From Clostridia bacterium (lineage in GTDB: Bacteria; Bacillota; Clostridia; Oscillospirales; Acutalibacteraceae), in contig JAFQSY010000083.1 of assembly GCA_017409265.1 (NCBI GenBank), forward strand, positions 1 to 64,000: a stretch of 64,000 nucleotides of DNA. The letters are read 5' to 3'. The notes beneath the pieces were generated by a model, which saw only the letters and a program-made list of their open reading frames with translations, searched no databases and was not told the DNA's origin. A program made the translations under genes and the position numbers. Numbering within the stretch: the stretch's first letter is position 1; the number at the start of each line of letters is the position of its first letter. Shown in pieces: positions 6,426 through 15,191 of this stretch.

Positions 6426-8513
6426 ATGAAAAGCGTTCCCGATTATTTCGGCTGTATGGTGTTTGACGATAAGGCCATGAGGTCGAGATTACCAAAAGAA
6501 ACCTATAAGGCAATGAAAAAAACCATTCAGGACGGCAAGCGTCTTGACATTGCTGTTGCAAACGTTGTTGCCAACGCTATGAAGGATTGGGCTGTTGAAA
6601 ACGGCGCAACCCATTATACTCATTGGTTTCAGCCTATGACGGGCATTACCGCCGAAAAGCATGACAGTTTTATTTCTCCCTGCAGTGATGGTAGTATCAT
6701 TATGGAATTTTCCGGCAAGGAGCTTGTAAAGGGTGAATCCGACGCATCAAGCTTTCCTTCGGGCGGTATTCGCACAACCTTTGAAGCAAGAGGATACACA
6801 GCATGGGACCCCACTTCATATGCTTTCATCAAAGAGGGCGTTCTCTGCATTCCTACCGTTTTCTGTTCCTACGGCGGACAGGCTCTTGACATGAAAACCC
6901 CATTGCTCCGTTCAATGGAAGCAATCGGAAAGCAGGCAAAAAGAATCCTTACCCTTTTCGGTCAGACTGATATTACAAGCGTAAAAACAACCGTCGGCGC
7001 AGAGCAGGAGTATTTTCTTGTTGATGCCGACTTATATAACAAGAGAAAAGATCTTATTTTTACAGGCAGAACTCTTTTCGGAACAAAGCCTCCCAAGAGT
7101 CAGGAGCTTGACGACCATTATTTCGGTTCAATAAAGTCAAGAGTTGCTGCTTACATGAAAGATCTCGACGAAGAGCTCTGGAAGCTCGGTATCCTTGCCA
7201 AAACAGAGCATAACGAAGCAGCTCCCGCTCAACATGAGCTTGCACCTGTTTTCTCAACAACAAATATGGCAATCGACCATAATCAGCTCACCATGGAGAT
7301 TATGCAGAAGGTTGCAAAAAAACATAACCTCATTTGTCTGCTCCATGAAAAGCCTTTTGCAGGCGTTAACGGCAGCGGTAAGCATAACAACTGGTCAATT
7401 TCAACCAACAAGGGAACCAATCTTCTTGAACCGGGAGAAACCCCCTATGATAACGCGCAGTTTCTTCTTTTCCTTTGTGCTGTTATCAAGGCAGTTGACA
7501 ATTATCAGGATCTTTTGAGAGCATCTGTTGCAAGCGCAGGCAATGACCACCGTCTCGGCGCAGGCGAAGCTCCTCCTGCAATCGTTTCGATGTTCCTCGG
7601 TGATGAACTTAACGCAATTCTTGAGTCTATCGAGAATGATACCGCATATGAAGCCAACGAAAAGGTTCAGATGAAGGTTGGTGTTCATGTTCTTCCCAGA
7701 TTCCCCAAGGATACTACAGACAGAAACAGAACATCACCTTTTGCATTCACAGGTAATAAGTTTGAGTTCAGAATGCTCGGCTCGGCAAGGTCAATTTCAA
7801 GTGCAAATATCGTTCTTAATACTGCTGTTGCAGAGTCGCTCAAATCCTATGCAGACAGACTTGAAAATGTCGAGAATTTTGAGGATTCGCTTCATAACCT
7901 TATAAAGAAAACCATTAAAGATCATAAGCGAATCATCTTTAACGGTAACGGATATGATGATGAATGGGTCAAGGAAGCGGAGAAGAGGGGTCTTTATAAT
8001 CTTCCGACAACTCCCGATGCAATTCCGTGCCTTATTGCAGAGAAGAATGTAAAGCTTTTTGAGGAGCATAAGGTATTTAGCCGAGAAGAGCTTGAAGCAC
8101 GCCATGAGATTTATCTTGAAAGCTACTGCAAGACCATCAATATAGAAGCTCTTACCGTCATTGAAATGGTAAACAGAGATATTCTTCCCGCAATCAGCAG
8201 CTATGCAGGCAAGCTTTGCAAGACAGCATCAATGAAGAGCGGATTTAATGCCGATGCATCATATGAAAAGAGCGTTATTGAAAAGCTTTCAAAGCTTTCG
8301 GCTTCGGTTTTTGAAAAGGTCAATGCTCTTGAAGAAGAGCTGGCAAAGATTAAATCGGTTTCAGGTGTTGTTGCTGAAGCGGAAATATTTAAATCTGTTA
8401 TAATTCCTGCTATGGAAGATATCCGTTCAGATGTTGATGAAGCAGAAAAAATAACTGCAGCCGATTTTTGGCCCTATCCTTCATATGGTGAATTACTTTT
8501 CGGAGTTAACTGA
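6426..8513 (+). CDS. glnN: Glutamine synthetase type III
   Basis: Catalyses ATP-dependent amidation of glutamate to glutamine, the main route of ammonium assimilation. The 695-residue length and the N-terminal block starting DYFGCMVFDDKAM are diagnostic of the GSIII family, as opposed to GSI (about 450 residues). Conserved active-site stretches include EQEYFLVD, EHNEAAPAQHELAP, NGSGKHNNWS and the Arg-containing EFRMLGSARS. The C-terminal helical region (about 550-695) is also typical of GSIII. I use ATG 6426 because AGGAGA ends 6 bases upstream; ATG 6420 is too close to it. It has its own strong promoter and is followed by a bidirectional terminator, so it is monocistronic. No adenylylation gene lies nearby. 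Confidence 0.95.
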   Translation: MKSVPDYFGCMVFDDKAMRSRLPKETYKAMKKTIQDGKRLDIAVANVVANAMKDWAVENGATHYTHWFQPMTGITAEKHDSFISPCSDGSIIMEFSGKELVKGESDASSFPSGGIRTTFEARGYTAWDPTSYAFIKEGVLCIPTVFCSYGGQALDMKTPLLRSMEAIGKQAKRILTLFGQTDITSVKTTVGAEQEYFLVDADLYNKRKDLIFTGRTLFGTKPPKSQELDDHYFGSIKSRVAAYMKDLDEELWKLGILAKTEHNEAAPAQHELAPVFSTTNMAIDHNQLTMEIMQKVAKKHNLICLLHEKPFAGVNGSGKHNNWSISTNKGTNLLEPGETPYDNAQFLLFLCAVIKAVDNYQDLLRASVASAGNDHRLGAGEAPPAIVSMFLGDELNAILESIENDTAYEANEKVQMKVGVHVLPRFPKDTTDRNRTSPFAFTGNKFEFRMLGSARSISSANIVLNTAVAESLKSYADRLENVENFEDSLHNLIKKTIKDHKRIIFNGNGYDDEWVKEAEKRGLYNLPTTPDAIPCLIAEKNVKLFEEHKVFSREELEARHEIYLESYCKTINIEALTVIEMVNRDILPAISSYAGKLCKTASMKSGFNADASYEKSVIEKLSKLSASVFEKVNALEEELAKIKSVSGVVAEAEIFKSVIIPAMEDIRSDVDEAEKITAADFWPYPSYGELLFGVN

Positions 8514-8528
8514 ATAATTCAAATAAAA

Positions 8529-8556
8529 AAACCGTCCGATTGATTTCGGACGGTTT
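8529..8556. terminator. Bidirectional terminator after glnN and the minus operon
   Basis: An 11-bp stem AAACCGTCCGA/TCGGACGGTTT with a 6-base loop has A-runs on the left and T-runs on the right. It serves glnN (+) and the ten-gene operon (-). Confidence 0.92.
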
Positions 8557-8562
8557 GATTTT

Positions 8563-10245
8563 TTATTTGCTTGCGTCATTCTGACGTATTTCAACTCGTC
8601 TGACCTTGCCGCTGAAGGTTTTGGGCAATTCGTCAACAAATTCAATAATTCTGGGATATTTGTAAGGCGCGGTGTTTGTTTTGACATATGTCTGAAGTTC
8701 TTTAATGAGTTCATCAGAGCCCTCAAAGCCGGGGCGAAGAACAACAGTTGCCTTAACAACAAAGCCTCTTACGGGGTCGGGAACACCTGTAACCGCAACC
8801 TCAAGCACCGAGGGATGCTCAAGCATAACACTTTCTATTTCAAAAGGTCCGATTCTGTAACCTGATGATTTGATAACATCATCGTTTCTGCCGAAATAAA
8901 CGAATCTGCCCTGTTCATCTCTGTATGCAAGGTCGCCTGTGTGGAAGAACCCGCCTCTGTAAGCATCTGCGGTATCTTCTTCGCTGAAGTTGTAGCTTGC
9001 AACAACGCCGCAGGGATGCTCTTCGGGTGAAGGTGCTTTGATGCAGATTTCACCGATTGTACCTCTTTGGCAATGATTGCCTTCCTCATCAAGGATATGC
9101 ACCCTGAGACCGGGGGCAGGGAAGCCGATTGCACCGGGTACGGGCTTTGTCCAGGGGTAAAGTGTGCAGATGCTGACGGGGGTTTCGCTCATGCCGAAGC
9201 CTTCGTGAATTTCAAGACCCGTTGCTTCTTTCCATTTGTTGAATATATCGGCGTTGAGTGCTTCGCCTGCCGTGCAACAATGGATGATTGATGAAAGATC
9301 ATATTTGCTTACGTCATTCTGAAGCATGAGACGGTACATTGTCGGAGGTACACAGAAGGTTGTGACCTTATATTTCTCAAGCTTTGAGAGAATATCCGCA
9401 CCGTCGAATTTATCAAAGTCATAAACAAGATTTGCACTTTCGCCCATCCATTGACCGTAATATTTACCCCAGAGCGATTTTGCCCAGCCTGAATCGGAAA
9501 CGGTGAAGTGCATTCCGCCGTCAACAACTCTGTGCCAGAAAACGCCCGTCATGATATGACCGAGGGGATATTTGAAGTCATGAGCAATGATTTTGGGGTA
9601 GCCCGTTGTGCCCGAGGAAAAGTTGATAATCATTGTGTCATCAACTGTTGTTGCGGCATCGCCCGTAGGTCTTGTCCATTCATCGCTTGCCTTTTCAAAG
9701 CCTTCCTCAAAGTCAATCCAGCCTTCGACAGCCTTGTGCTTTGTAACGAATTTCTTTTCAATGGTTTCGTATTCGTCTTTTCTGTCGTCAAAATATTCGG
9801 TGCAATTGTCGTCACCGGTAATGACGGCGTATTTTATTTTTGCCTTGTTGCAGCGGTAAACATAGTCCTTGCCTTTAAGCATGTTTGATGCGGGAACCAT
9901 GATAGCGCCGATTTTGTTGAGAGCAAGGGTGATAACCCAGAAAAGATAGCTTCTTTTGAGGATGAGAAGAACGGGGTCACCCTTCTTCATACCCTGCGAA
10001 ACAAAATAGTTTGCCGCCTTATCAGAAAGTCGCTTCATGTCGCCGAATGTCAGACGCATTTCTTCCTGCTTGTTTGAAACGTAGAGGAGAGCGAGTTTGT
10101 CCGGTTTTTCGGTGCCGAGAACGTCAACCACGTCATAGGCGTAGTTGAAGTCGTTCTCGTAAGTAATTTTAAAGTTTTCCTGGCAGTCCTTGAGAGAAAC
10201 AAATGAATCTCTTGACCTGCCGATGAATTTTTCGTAAATAGGCAT
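8563..10245 (-). CDS. AMP-forming acyl-CoA ligase (short/branched or aromatic acid)
   Basis: This 560-residue ANL-superfamily enzyme activates a carboxylic acid with ATP to an acyl-adenylate and then to acyl-CoA. The phosphate-binding loop FSSGTTGYPK, the GFGMSET motif, the hinge-region GRNDDVIKSSGYRIG and the C-terminal lysine in TFSGKVRR are all intact. The overall pattern resembles acetyl-/medium-chain acyl-CoA synthetases; the exact acid cannot be read from sequence. It is the last gene of the operon, 18 bases after the XRE-cupin gene and just before the terminator. The upstream ferredoxin oxidoreductase uses or makes acyl-CoA and the operon has ilvE. That makes branched acids such as isobutyrate, isovalerate and 2-methylbutyrate, or arylacetates, the best guess. 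Confidence 0.85.
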   Translation of the reverse strand: MPIYEKFIGRSRDSFVSLKDCQENFKITYENDFNYAYDVVDVLGTEKPDKLALLYVSNKQEEMRLTFGDMKRLSDKAANYFVSQGMKKGDPVLLILKRSYLFWVITLALNKIGAIMVPASNMLKGKDYVYRCNKAKIKYAVITGDDNCTEYFDDRKDEYETIEKKFVTKHKAVEGWIDFEEGFEKASDEWTRPTGDAATTVDDTMIINFSSGTTGYPKIIAHDFKYPLGHIMTGVFWHRVVDGGMHFTVSDSGWAKSLWGKYYGQWMGESANLVYDFDKFDGADILSKLEKYKVTTFCVPPTMYRLMLQNDVSKYDLSSIIHCCTAGEALNADIFNKWKEATGLEIHEGFGMSETPVSICTLYPWTKPVPGAIGFPAPGLRVHILDEEGNHCQRGTIGEICIKAPSPEEHPCGVVASYNFSEEDTADAYRGGFFHTGDLAYRDEQGRFVYFGRNDDVIKSSGYRIGPFEIESVMLEHPSVLEVAVTGVPDPVRGFVVKATVVLRPGFEGSDELIKELQTYVKTNTAPYKYPRIIEFVDELPKTFSGKVRRVEIRQNDASK

Positions 10246-10263
10246 TATTCTGACTCCTGATTA

Positions 10264-10812
10264 TTATTTTAACACAAGTGCAATAAACTGCGCCTGAGTA
10301 TCGCCCACGTTCTTGTGAGCATGTGGGATAGTGGAATCAAAATATGCGCTGTCACCTTCGTTAAGCTCATAGCAGATGTCGCCGATGTAAAGATGAAGGC
10401 TTCCCGAAAGAACATAATCAAATTCCTGACCCTCGTGTTCATCCATTACGGGAGGATTGCCTGTCGGGTCGATTGAAACAAGGAAGGGTTCAGCCTTCTT
10501 GTTTCTGAAAGTGTATGCAAGATGTGAAAATTCATAGCCGGGATTTCTGTTGACAACATAGCCCTTACCTTTCTTAACAACCGTGCAGGAAGTAAGACGG
10601 GGTGATTCACCGCTGATGATATCAAGAATGTCAACGCCGAGAATGAGAGCAATGTTGTTGAGTGTGCTGATGGCGAAATCATATTCGCCGTGCTCAAATG
10701 CATTGTAGTTATCCTCTGAAATCTCGAGCTTTTCAGCCATATCCGCCGAGGAAAGACCGCATGTTTCGCGAAGGGAAGCAACTCGCAGGCCAATTTCTTT
10801 TAATTCAAGCAT
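10264..10812 (-). CDS. XRE-family regulator with C-terminal cupin domain
   Basis: This 182-residue protein has a Cro/CI-type helix-turn-helix at about 7-62 (GLRVASLRETCGLSSADMAE onward) and a cupin sensor barrel at about 105-180. The latter carries the metal-site-like pattern DEHEGQEFDYVLSG and FDSTIPHAHKN. Such HTH-cupin proteins usually respond to a small ligand bound in the barrel. It sits inside the operon, 27 bases after the oxidoreductase gamma gene and 18 before the acyl-CoA ligase. It may therefore regulate the operon in response to a pathway acid, CoA ester or amino acid; this is inferred. Confidence 0.88.
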   Translation of the reverse strand: MLELKEIGLRVASLRETCGLSSADMAEKLEISEDNYNAFEHGEYDFAISTLNNIALILGVDILDIISGESPRLTSCTVVKKGKGYVVNRNPGYEFSHLAYTFRNKKAEPFLVSIDPTGNPPVMDEHEGQEFDYVLSGSLHLYIGDICYELNEGDSAYFDSTIPHAHKNVGDTQAQFIALVLK

Positions 10813-10839
10813 GTGGGTTTCTCCTAATCGTTATTTTAA

Positions 10840-11370
10840 TTAATAGTTGTAGCCGAGTTCAACAGCCTTGATGTTAAGCTCTATAAGATTCTGTTTCTTT
10901 GCAGGAACGAGCTTTTTCATGGTTGTTTCAACGTTTTCATAGGGCATTACACCTGCCTTTGCGATAACATGACCAATCATAATCATGTTTGCAAGACCGG
11001 GAAGATTTTCGTCAGAAGCAAGCTTAGTTGCAGGAATATAATAAACCTCAACGTCATCTCTTTCAACCTTGCGGTCAATAAGAGAGCTGTCAACAAAAAT
11101 CTTTGCGCCGGGAACTGCTGAAGCTTCAAACTTATCAAGTGAGGGCAGGTTCATGGCAACAAGAACGTTGGGGTTTGAAACTATGGGGGAACCGATTTTA
11201 GTGTCGCTGAGAATGATTGAGCAGTTACATGTACCGCCTCTCATTTCGGGGCCGTAGGAGGGGAGCCAGCTGACTTCTTTATCTTCAAGAAGTCCGTCAT
11301 ATGCAAGGAATTTGCCGGAGAAGAGGATACCCTGTCCGCCGAAGCCTGCAAGAAGAATCTCATGTGTCAT
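10840..11370 (-). CDS. 2-oxoacid:ferredoxin oxidoreductase, gamma subunit
   Basis: This 176-residue protein belongs to the gamma family of pyruvate/2-ketoisovalerate/2-oxoglutarate ferredoxin oxidoreductases. Typical features are the opening LLAGFGGQGILFSGK and the block PSYGPEMRGGTCNC, with NPNVLVAMN following. In the enzyme this subunit takes part in CoA binding and assembly. It follows the beta gene after 2 bases, completing a delta-alpha-beta-gamma order. The likely product is a VOR/KOR-type enzyme rather than pyruvate oxidoreductase, because the four subunits are separate and ilvE is in the operon. Confidence 0.9.
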   Translation of the reverse strand: MTHEILLAGFGGQGILFSGKFLAYDGLLEDKEVSWLPSYGPEMRGGTCNCSIILSDTKIGSPIVSNPNVLVAMNLPSLDKFEASAVPGAKIFVDSSLIDRKVERDDVEVYYIPATKLASDENLPGLANMIMIGHVIAKAGVMPYENVETTMKKLVPAKKQNLIELNIKAVELGYNY

Positions 11371-11372
11371 GA

Positions 11373-12125
11373 TTATTCGCCCTCCTTTTCGGCTGTCTTA
11401 TCCTTATATACACCGAGAGGATAATAAGGAATCATATTTTCTTCAAGCCACTCAAGAGCCTTGTCGGGTTTGAGACCCCAGTTTGTGGGGCAGGTTGAAA
11501 GAACTTCAACAAGTGAGAAGCCTTTGCCTTCAAGCTGATTCTGGAAAGCTTTTTTGATAGCCTTCTTTGCGTTCTTAACGTTCTTTACGTTGTTGACTGC
11601 AACTCTTTCAAGATATGTTGCGCCGTCAACGTTTGAAAGAAGCTCGCAAACCTTTACGGGCAGACCGACCTGCTCGGGATTTCTGCCATAGGGTGAAGTC
11701 TGTGTAATCTGGCCGGGGAGAGTGGTGGGAGCCATCTGACCGCCTGTCATGCCGTAAATTGCGTTGTTAACGAATATAATTGTGATGTTTTCGCCTCTTG
11801 CTGCGGAATGAACTGTTTCTGCAGTACCGATAGCGGCAAGGTCACCGTCGCCCTGATATGTGAAAACGATGTTGTCGGGGAGAGAACGCTTAACGCCTGT
11901 TGCAACTGCGGGAGCTCTGCCGTGAGCAGCTTCAATCATGTCGCAGTTGAAATAGTTATATGCGAAAACGGAACATCCGACGGGTGCAACGCCGACTGTC
12001 TTTCCTTCAATGCCGAGCTCGTCGATAACTTCGGCAACAAGACGGTGGATAATGCCGTGAGTACAGCCGGGGCAATAGTGAAGGGGTACATCGGCAAGTG
12101 CCTTGGGTTTTTCAAAAACTATCAT
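11373..12125 (-). CDS. 2-oxoacid:ferredoxin oxidoreductase, beta (TPP) subunit
   Basis: This 250-residue subunit binds thiamine diphosphate and an iron-sulfur cluster. Visible landmarks are HYCPGCTHG near residue 17 (cluster cysteines), PVGCSVFAYNYFNCD, and the TPP motif GDGDLAAIG through to NNAIYGMTGGQ. It catalyses 2-oxoacid + CoA + oxidised ferredoxin to acyl-CoA + CO2 + reduced ferredoxin, reversibly. It shares one base with the end of the alpha gene, indicating translational coupling. The pattern is closest in my judgement to the VorA/KorB branch (2-oxoisovalerate or 2-oxoglutarate). With ilvE in the operon, branched 2-oxoacids are favoured, but 2-oxoglutarate cannot be excluded. Confidence 0.9.
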   Translation of the reverse strand: MIVFEKPKALADVPLHYCPGCTHGIIHRLVAEVIDELGIEGKTVGVAPVGCSVFAYNYFNCDMIEAAHGRAPAVATGVKRSLPDNIVFTYQGDGDLAAIGTAETVHSAARGENITIIFVNNAIYGMTGGQMAPTTLPGQITQTSPYGRNPEQVGLPVKVCELLSNVDGATYLERVAVNNVKNVKNAKKAIKKAFQNQLEGKGFSLVEVLSTCPTNWGLKPDKALEWLEENMIPYYPLGVYKDKTAEKEGE

Positions 12126-13195
12126 TATTTGTCACCTCCGACGGAATTTGCTTTGTTGATAGAATTGAGAACATCTTCTGTTGTGGGAATCATGCCGCCG
12201 ACTCTGTTGCAGAGAAGAACGGGCTTCTTGCAGCGGATTGCAAGCTCAACATCCTCAATCATCTGACCCATTGAAAGCTCAACGCTGATGAAAGCCTTAA
12301 CCTTGTCGGCAGCGGCATTGAGAACAGCCTTGGGGAAGGGCCAGAGAGTAATGGGCCTTATCATACCGACCTTGATGCCCGCTTCGCGTGCTTTATCTAT
12401 TGCGTTCTGCGAAACTCTTGCAGCAACACCGTAAGCTACGATGCAGATTTCGGCATCTTCCATTTTATATTCATCGTACATAACTTCATTTGCTTCAATC
12501 TGTGCATAACGCTCATAGCGCTCAAAGTTATATCTTTCAAGCTCTTCGGGCTGAATGAAGAGAGAGTTGACAACATTGTGTTTTCTTTCGCACTTTGTGC
12601 CGCATGCTGCCCATGATGATTTATCATATTCCTTAACTTCACCCATTTCAAGTGATACAGGCTCCATCATCTGACCCATTGTACCGTCTGAAAGAAGCAT
12701 TGCGGGCATTCTGTATTTATCTGCGAGGTCAAAGCCCTTGAATGTAAGGTCAACCATTTCCTGAACGGAAGCGGGAGCAAGAACGATGAGCTTGAAGTCG
12801 CCGTGGCCTGCGCTCTTTGTTGACTGGAAGTAGTCGGACTGTGAGGGCTGAATGCCGCCAAGACCGGGGCCGCCTCTCTGAACGTTGATGATAAGAGCGG
12901 GAAGGTCGGAGCCTGCAAGGTATGAGATACCCTCGCTCTTGAGCGCAATTCCGGGGCTTGAACTTGATGTCATTGCTCTTTTGCCTGCTGCGGCTGCACC
13001 GTAAATCATGTTGATAGCGGCAATTTCGCTTTCAGCCTGCAGGAATGTTCCGCCGATAACGGGCATTCTTTTTGCCATGTATGCAGCGATTTCTGTCTGC
13101 GGGGTTATGGGATAGCCGAAGTAATGGCGGCAGCCTGCCATGATGGCAGCTTCGGCAAGAGCTTCGTTACCCTTCATCAAAACTTTTTCAGCCAT
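12125..13195 (-). CDS. vorB: 2-oxoacid:ferredoxin oxidoreductase, alpha subunit (VorB-like)
   Basis: This 356-residue subunit has the pyrimidine-binding half of the active site: GNEALAEAAIMAGCRHYFGY, PITPQTEI, then the ES.IAAINMIYGA region and TSSSSPGIALKSEG. The length and sequence fit the VorB type (3-methyl-2-oxobutanoate oxidoreductase) rather than the large fused pyruvate enzymes. It follows the ferredoxin-like delta subunit by 12 bases with AGGAG before its ATG. In the operon it would interconvert branched 2-oxoacids, linked to ilvE, and acyl-CoAs, linked to the ligases. Substrate choice is inferred from context and family resemblance. Confidence 0.88.
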   Translation of the reverse strand: MAEKVLMKGNEALAEAAIMAGCRHYFGYPITPQTEIAAYMAKRMPVIGGTFLQAESEIAAINMIYGAAAAGKRAMTSSSSPGIALKSEGISYLAGSDLPALIINVQRGGPGLGGIQPSQSDYFQSTKSAGHGDFKLIVLAPASVQEMVDLTFKGFDLADKYRMPAMLLSDGTMGQMMEPVSLEMGEVKEYDKSSWAACGTKCERKHNVVNSLFIQPEELERYNFERYERYAQIEANEVMYDEYKMEDAEICIVAYGVAARVSQNAIDKAREAGIKVGMIRPITLWPFPKAVLNAAADKVKAFISVELSMGQMIEDVELAIRCKKPVLLCNRVGGMIPTTEDVLNSINKANSVGGDK

Positions 13196-13207
13196 TTTTC
13201 TTTCTCC

Positions 13208-13414
13208 TTACTTTTCAACGGTGATTACGCAGTCGGGGCACATCGTTGCACAGAATGCACAGCCGATGCAGGCTGACTGGTCAGTGATGCCTGCGGGATG
13301 ATAGCCCTTGGCATTGATTTCGTCCTTAAGAAGTGCCACGATTTTTTTCGGGCATGCGCCTACGCAAAGACCGCAGCCCTTGCAAAGGTCGGTGTTAAAG
13401 GTTACTTTAGCCAT
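13208..13414 (-). CDS. 2-oxoacid oxidoreductase delta subunit (2[4Fe-4S] ferredoxin)
   Basis: This 68-residue protein has two CxxCxxCxxxC cluster motifs, CKGCGLCVGACP near residue 11 and CIGCAFCATMCP near residue 49. It transfers electrons between the alpha/beta catalytic core and soluble ferredoxin. The start at 13414 is chosen because AGGAGGA lies 6 bases upstream; a longer reading from 13438 lacks a site. The start lies inside the last 13 bases of the upstream ATPase gene, so the two are translationally coupled. Confidence 0.93.
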   Translation of the reverse strand: MAKVTFNTDLCKGCGLCVGACPKKIVALLKDEINAKGYHPAGITDQSACIGCAFCATMCPDCVITVEK

Positions 13415-14097
13415 AAATCTTCCTCCTGTTTTGCCCACGATTGCTTGACATAAAGCTTAATCGGGGTGCAGTTGACAACTTTTTCTTTGAGTTTATCGTA
13501 AAGACTTTCTTTTACCGTAGTCATTCTTATTGGCAGTCCGCTTGTCTTTGAAATTTCATCAGCATATGCAGCAGAATTTAAAACAGTCTCTTCGTCGGTT
13601 TCATCTCCGAGATTGGAGTTGTTGACGATGCCTGTAAACTTCATCCGGCATGCTGTTTCAATTTCGTGCATGACCGCAAGGGTTGACGCACAGTCTGGGG
13701 TAAGCGGTCTGTATTTGTTGATAACGAAAAGCATTTCATAATCGTTTTCTTCAAGAATTGCAGGGGCATATCTGCCCATGGCAAGAGCACCTCTGTCATC
13801 ACCGCCGACGTCGATGACTGCAACTGCCTGCTTATCGTCTATAATTGCATAAGCCTCGGCGGGCATTGCAGGTACGTCGACGTTTGAATTTGCATATTCC
13901 GAAGAAATGAGATGAATTCCTCTTTCTTCGAGTTGTTTTTCGCTGTCCTTTGAGCGGAAATACGGATTTACGATATCAAGGTCAGCGATAATAACCTTTT
14001 CGTGCTTTTCTTTGAGCCAAAGAGCATAGTTAACCGAAATATTCGTTTTCCCGCTGCCGTAATGACCGGCAAAAAGAGTTATTCGCTTATTATTCAT
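13402..14097 (-). CDS. P-loop ATPase (MinD/CobQ-like) of the oxidoreductase operon
   Basis: This 231-residue SIMIBI-class NTPase has Walker A GHYGSGKT at about 11-18, a deviant Walker B region IADLDIVNPYFRSKD near 40, and VIDVGGDDRG near 94. It resembles MinD/ParA/CobQ-like nucleotide-binding proteins but has no partition partner here. It overlaps the ferredoxin subunit gene by 13 bases and follows ilvE by 2 bases. That intimate placement suggests a role in maturing or assembling the iron-sulfur oxidoreductase, or in its regulation. This is inference; the biochemical role of these operon-linked ATPases is not something I can state as known. Confidence 0.8.
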   Translation of the reverse strand: MNNKRITLFAGHYGSGKTNISVNYALWLKEKHEKVIIADLDIVNPYFRSKDSEKQLEERGIHLISSEYANSNVDVPAMPAEAYAIIDDKQAVAVIDVGGDDRGALAMGRYAPAILEENDYEMLFVINKYRPLTPDCASTLAVMHEIETACRMKFTGIVNNSNLGDETDEETVLNSAAYADEISKTSGLPIRMTTVKESLYDKLKEKVVNCTPIKLYVKQSWAKQEEDLWLK

Positions 14098-14099
14098 AA

Positions 14100-15164
14100 T
14101 TAAAGAACTGTTACCCAGCCGAATTTATCTTCACATGTGCCGCCCTGGATACCTGTAACAGTATCATAGAGCTTCTGGCTGATTTCGCCGATTTCTCCGC
14201 CGTTGATTGTCATAACGTCATCCTTATAGCGAAGTTTGCCGACAGGTGAGATAACAGCAGCTGTGCCTGTGCCGAAGCATTCTTCAAGAGTGCCGGTCTT
14301 CTGTGCTTCAAGGAGTTCGTCAACGGAAATCTTTCTCTCTTCAACGGGAAGACCCCAGCTCTTGCAAAGCTCGATAACGGAGTTTCTTGTGATACCGGGA
14401 AGAATGCTGCCGTTGAGCATGGGAGTGACGATTGTTCCGTTAATTTTGAAGAAGATGTTCATTGCACCGACTTCTTCAATGTATTTTCTCTCAACGCCGT
14501 CAAGCCAGAGAACCTGTGAATAGCCGTCGTCATGAGCCTTAACCTGAGCTGCAAGGCTGGCAGCATAGTTACCGCCTGTTTTTGCAAAGCCCATACCGCC
14601 CTTGACCGCTCTTACATAGTCATCTTCAATCCAGATGCCTACGGGAGCAAGACCGCTTGAATAGTAAGCACCCGAGGGAGAGAGAATAACGATGAAAAGA
14701 TAGGTCTTTGAGGGAGCAACTCCGAGGAAATCATCGGTAGCGATGATGAAGGGGCGGATGTAAAGCGATGTACCGGGAGCTGAAGGGATCCAATCCTTGT
14801 CAACTCTTACAACCTCGCTTACAGCCTGAACGAAGTCCTCAACGGGAAGCTCGGGAATACAAAGACGCTTGTTTGTGTCATTTGTTCTCTTTGCATTCAT
14901 TTCGGGTCTGAAGAGGCGCACTTCGCCGTCAGCACCCTTATATGCCTTAAGGCCTTCAAACATTTCCTGGCCATAGTGGAAAACCATACATGCGGGGGAG
15001 AGGGTGAGATTTCCGTAAGGTACTATACGGGGATCGTGCCAACCCTGACCTTCGGTGTAGTTCATAACAAACATGTGGTCAGTGAAAATTTTGCCGAAGC
15101 CGAGGTTGTTTTCATCGGGCTTCTGTTTGGGAGAGGTAGTTCTCTCGATTTTGATATTTAACAT
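14100..15164 (-). CDS. ilvE: Branched-chain amino acid aminotransferase
   Basis: This 354-residue PLP fold-type IV enzyme is of the longer BCAT type. The PLP lysine lies in FAKTGGNYAASL, and the typical YIEEVGAMNIFF and GSILPGITR blocks follow. It transfers the amino group between Leu/Ile/Val and 2-oxoglutarate. In this operon it sits 27 bases after the ligase fusion gene and immediately before the ATPase and oxidoreductase genes. That links it to 2-oxoacid/acyl-CoA interconversion rather than to an ilv biosynthetic operon. It could supply 2-oxoacids for oxidation, or aminate 2-oxoacids made by reductive carboxylation. Confidence 0.95.
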   Translation of the reverse strand: MLNIKIERTTSPKQKPDENNLGFGKIFTDHMFVMNYTEGQGWHDPRIVPYGNLTLSPACMVFHYGQEMFEGLKAYKGADGEVRLFRPEMNAKRTNDTNKRLCIPELPVEDFVQAVSEVVRVDKDWIPSAPGTSLYIRPFIIATDDFLGVAPSKTYLFIVILSPSGAYYSSGLAPVGIWIEDDYVRAVKGGMGFAKTGGNYAASLAAQVKAHDDGYSQVLWLDGVERKYIEEVGAMNIFFKINGTIVTPMLNGSILPGITRNSVIELCKSWGLPVEERKISVDELLEAQKTGTLEECFGTGTAAVISPVGKLRYKDDVMTINGGEIGEISQKLYDTVTGIQGGTCEDKFGWVTVL

Positions 15165-15191
15165 TTATAACACCCTTTCGGTAAAATAATC

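Noticed and set aside
8493..8762. Alternative minus-strand frame across the glnN terminator
   Set aside because: It reads through the terminator hairpin and overlaps the acyl-CoA ligase gene, which has intact family motifs in another frame.
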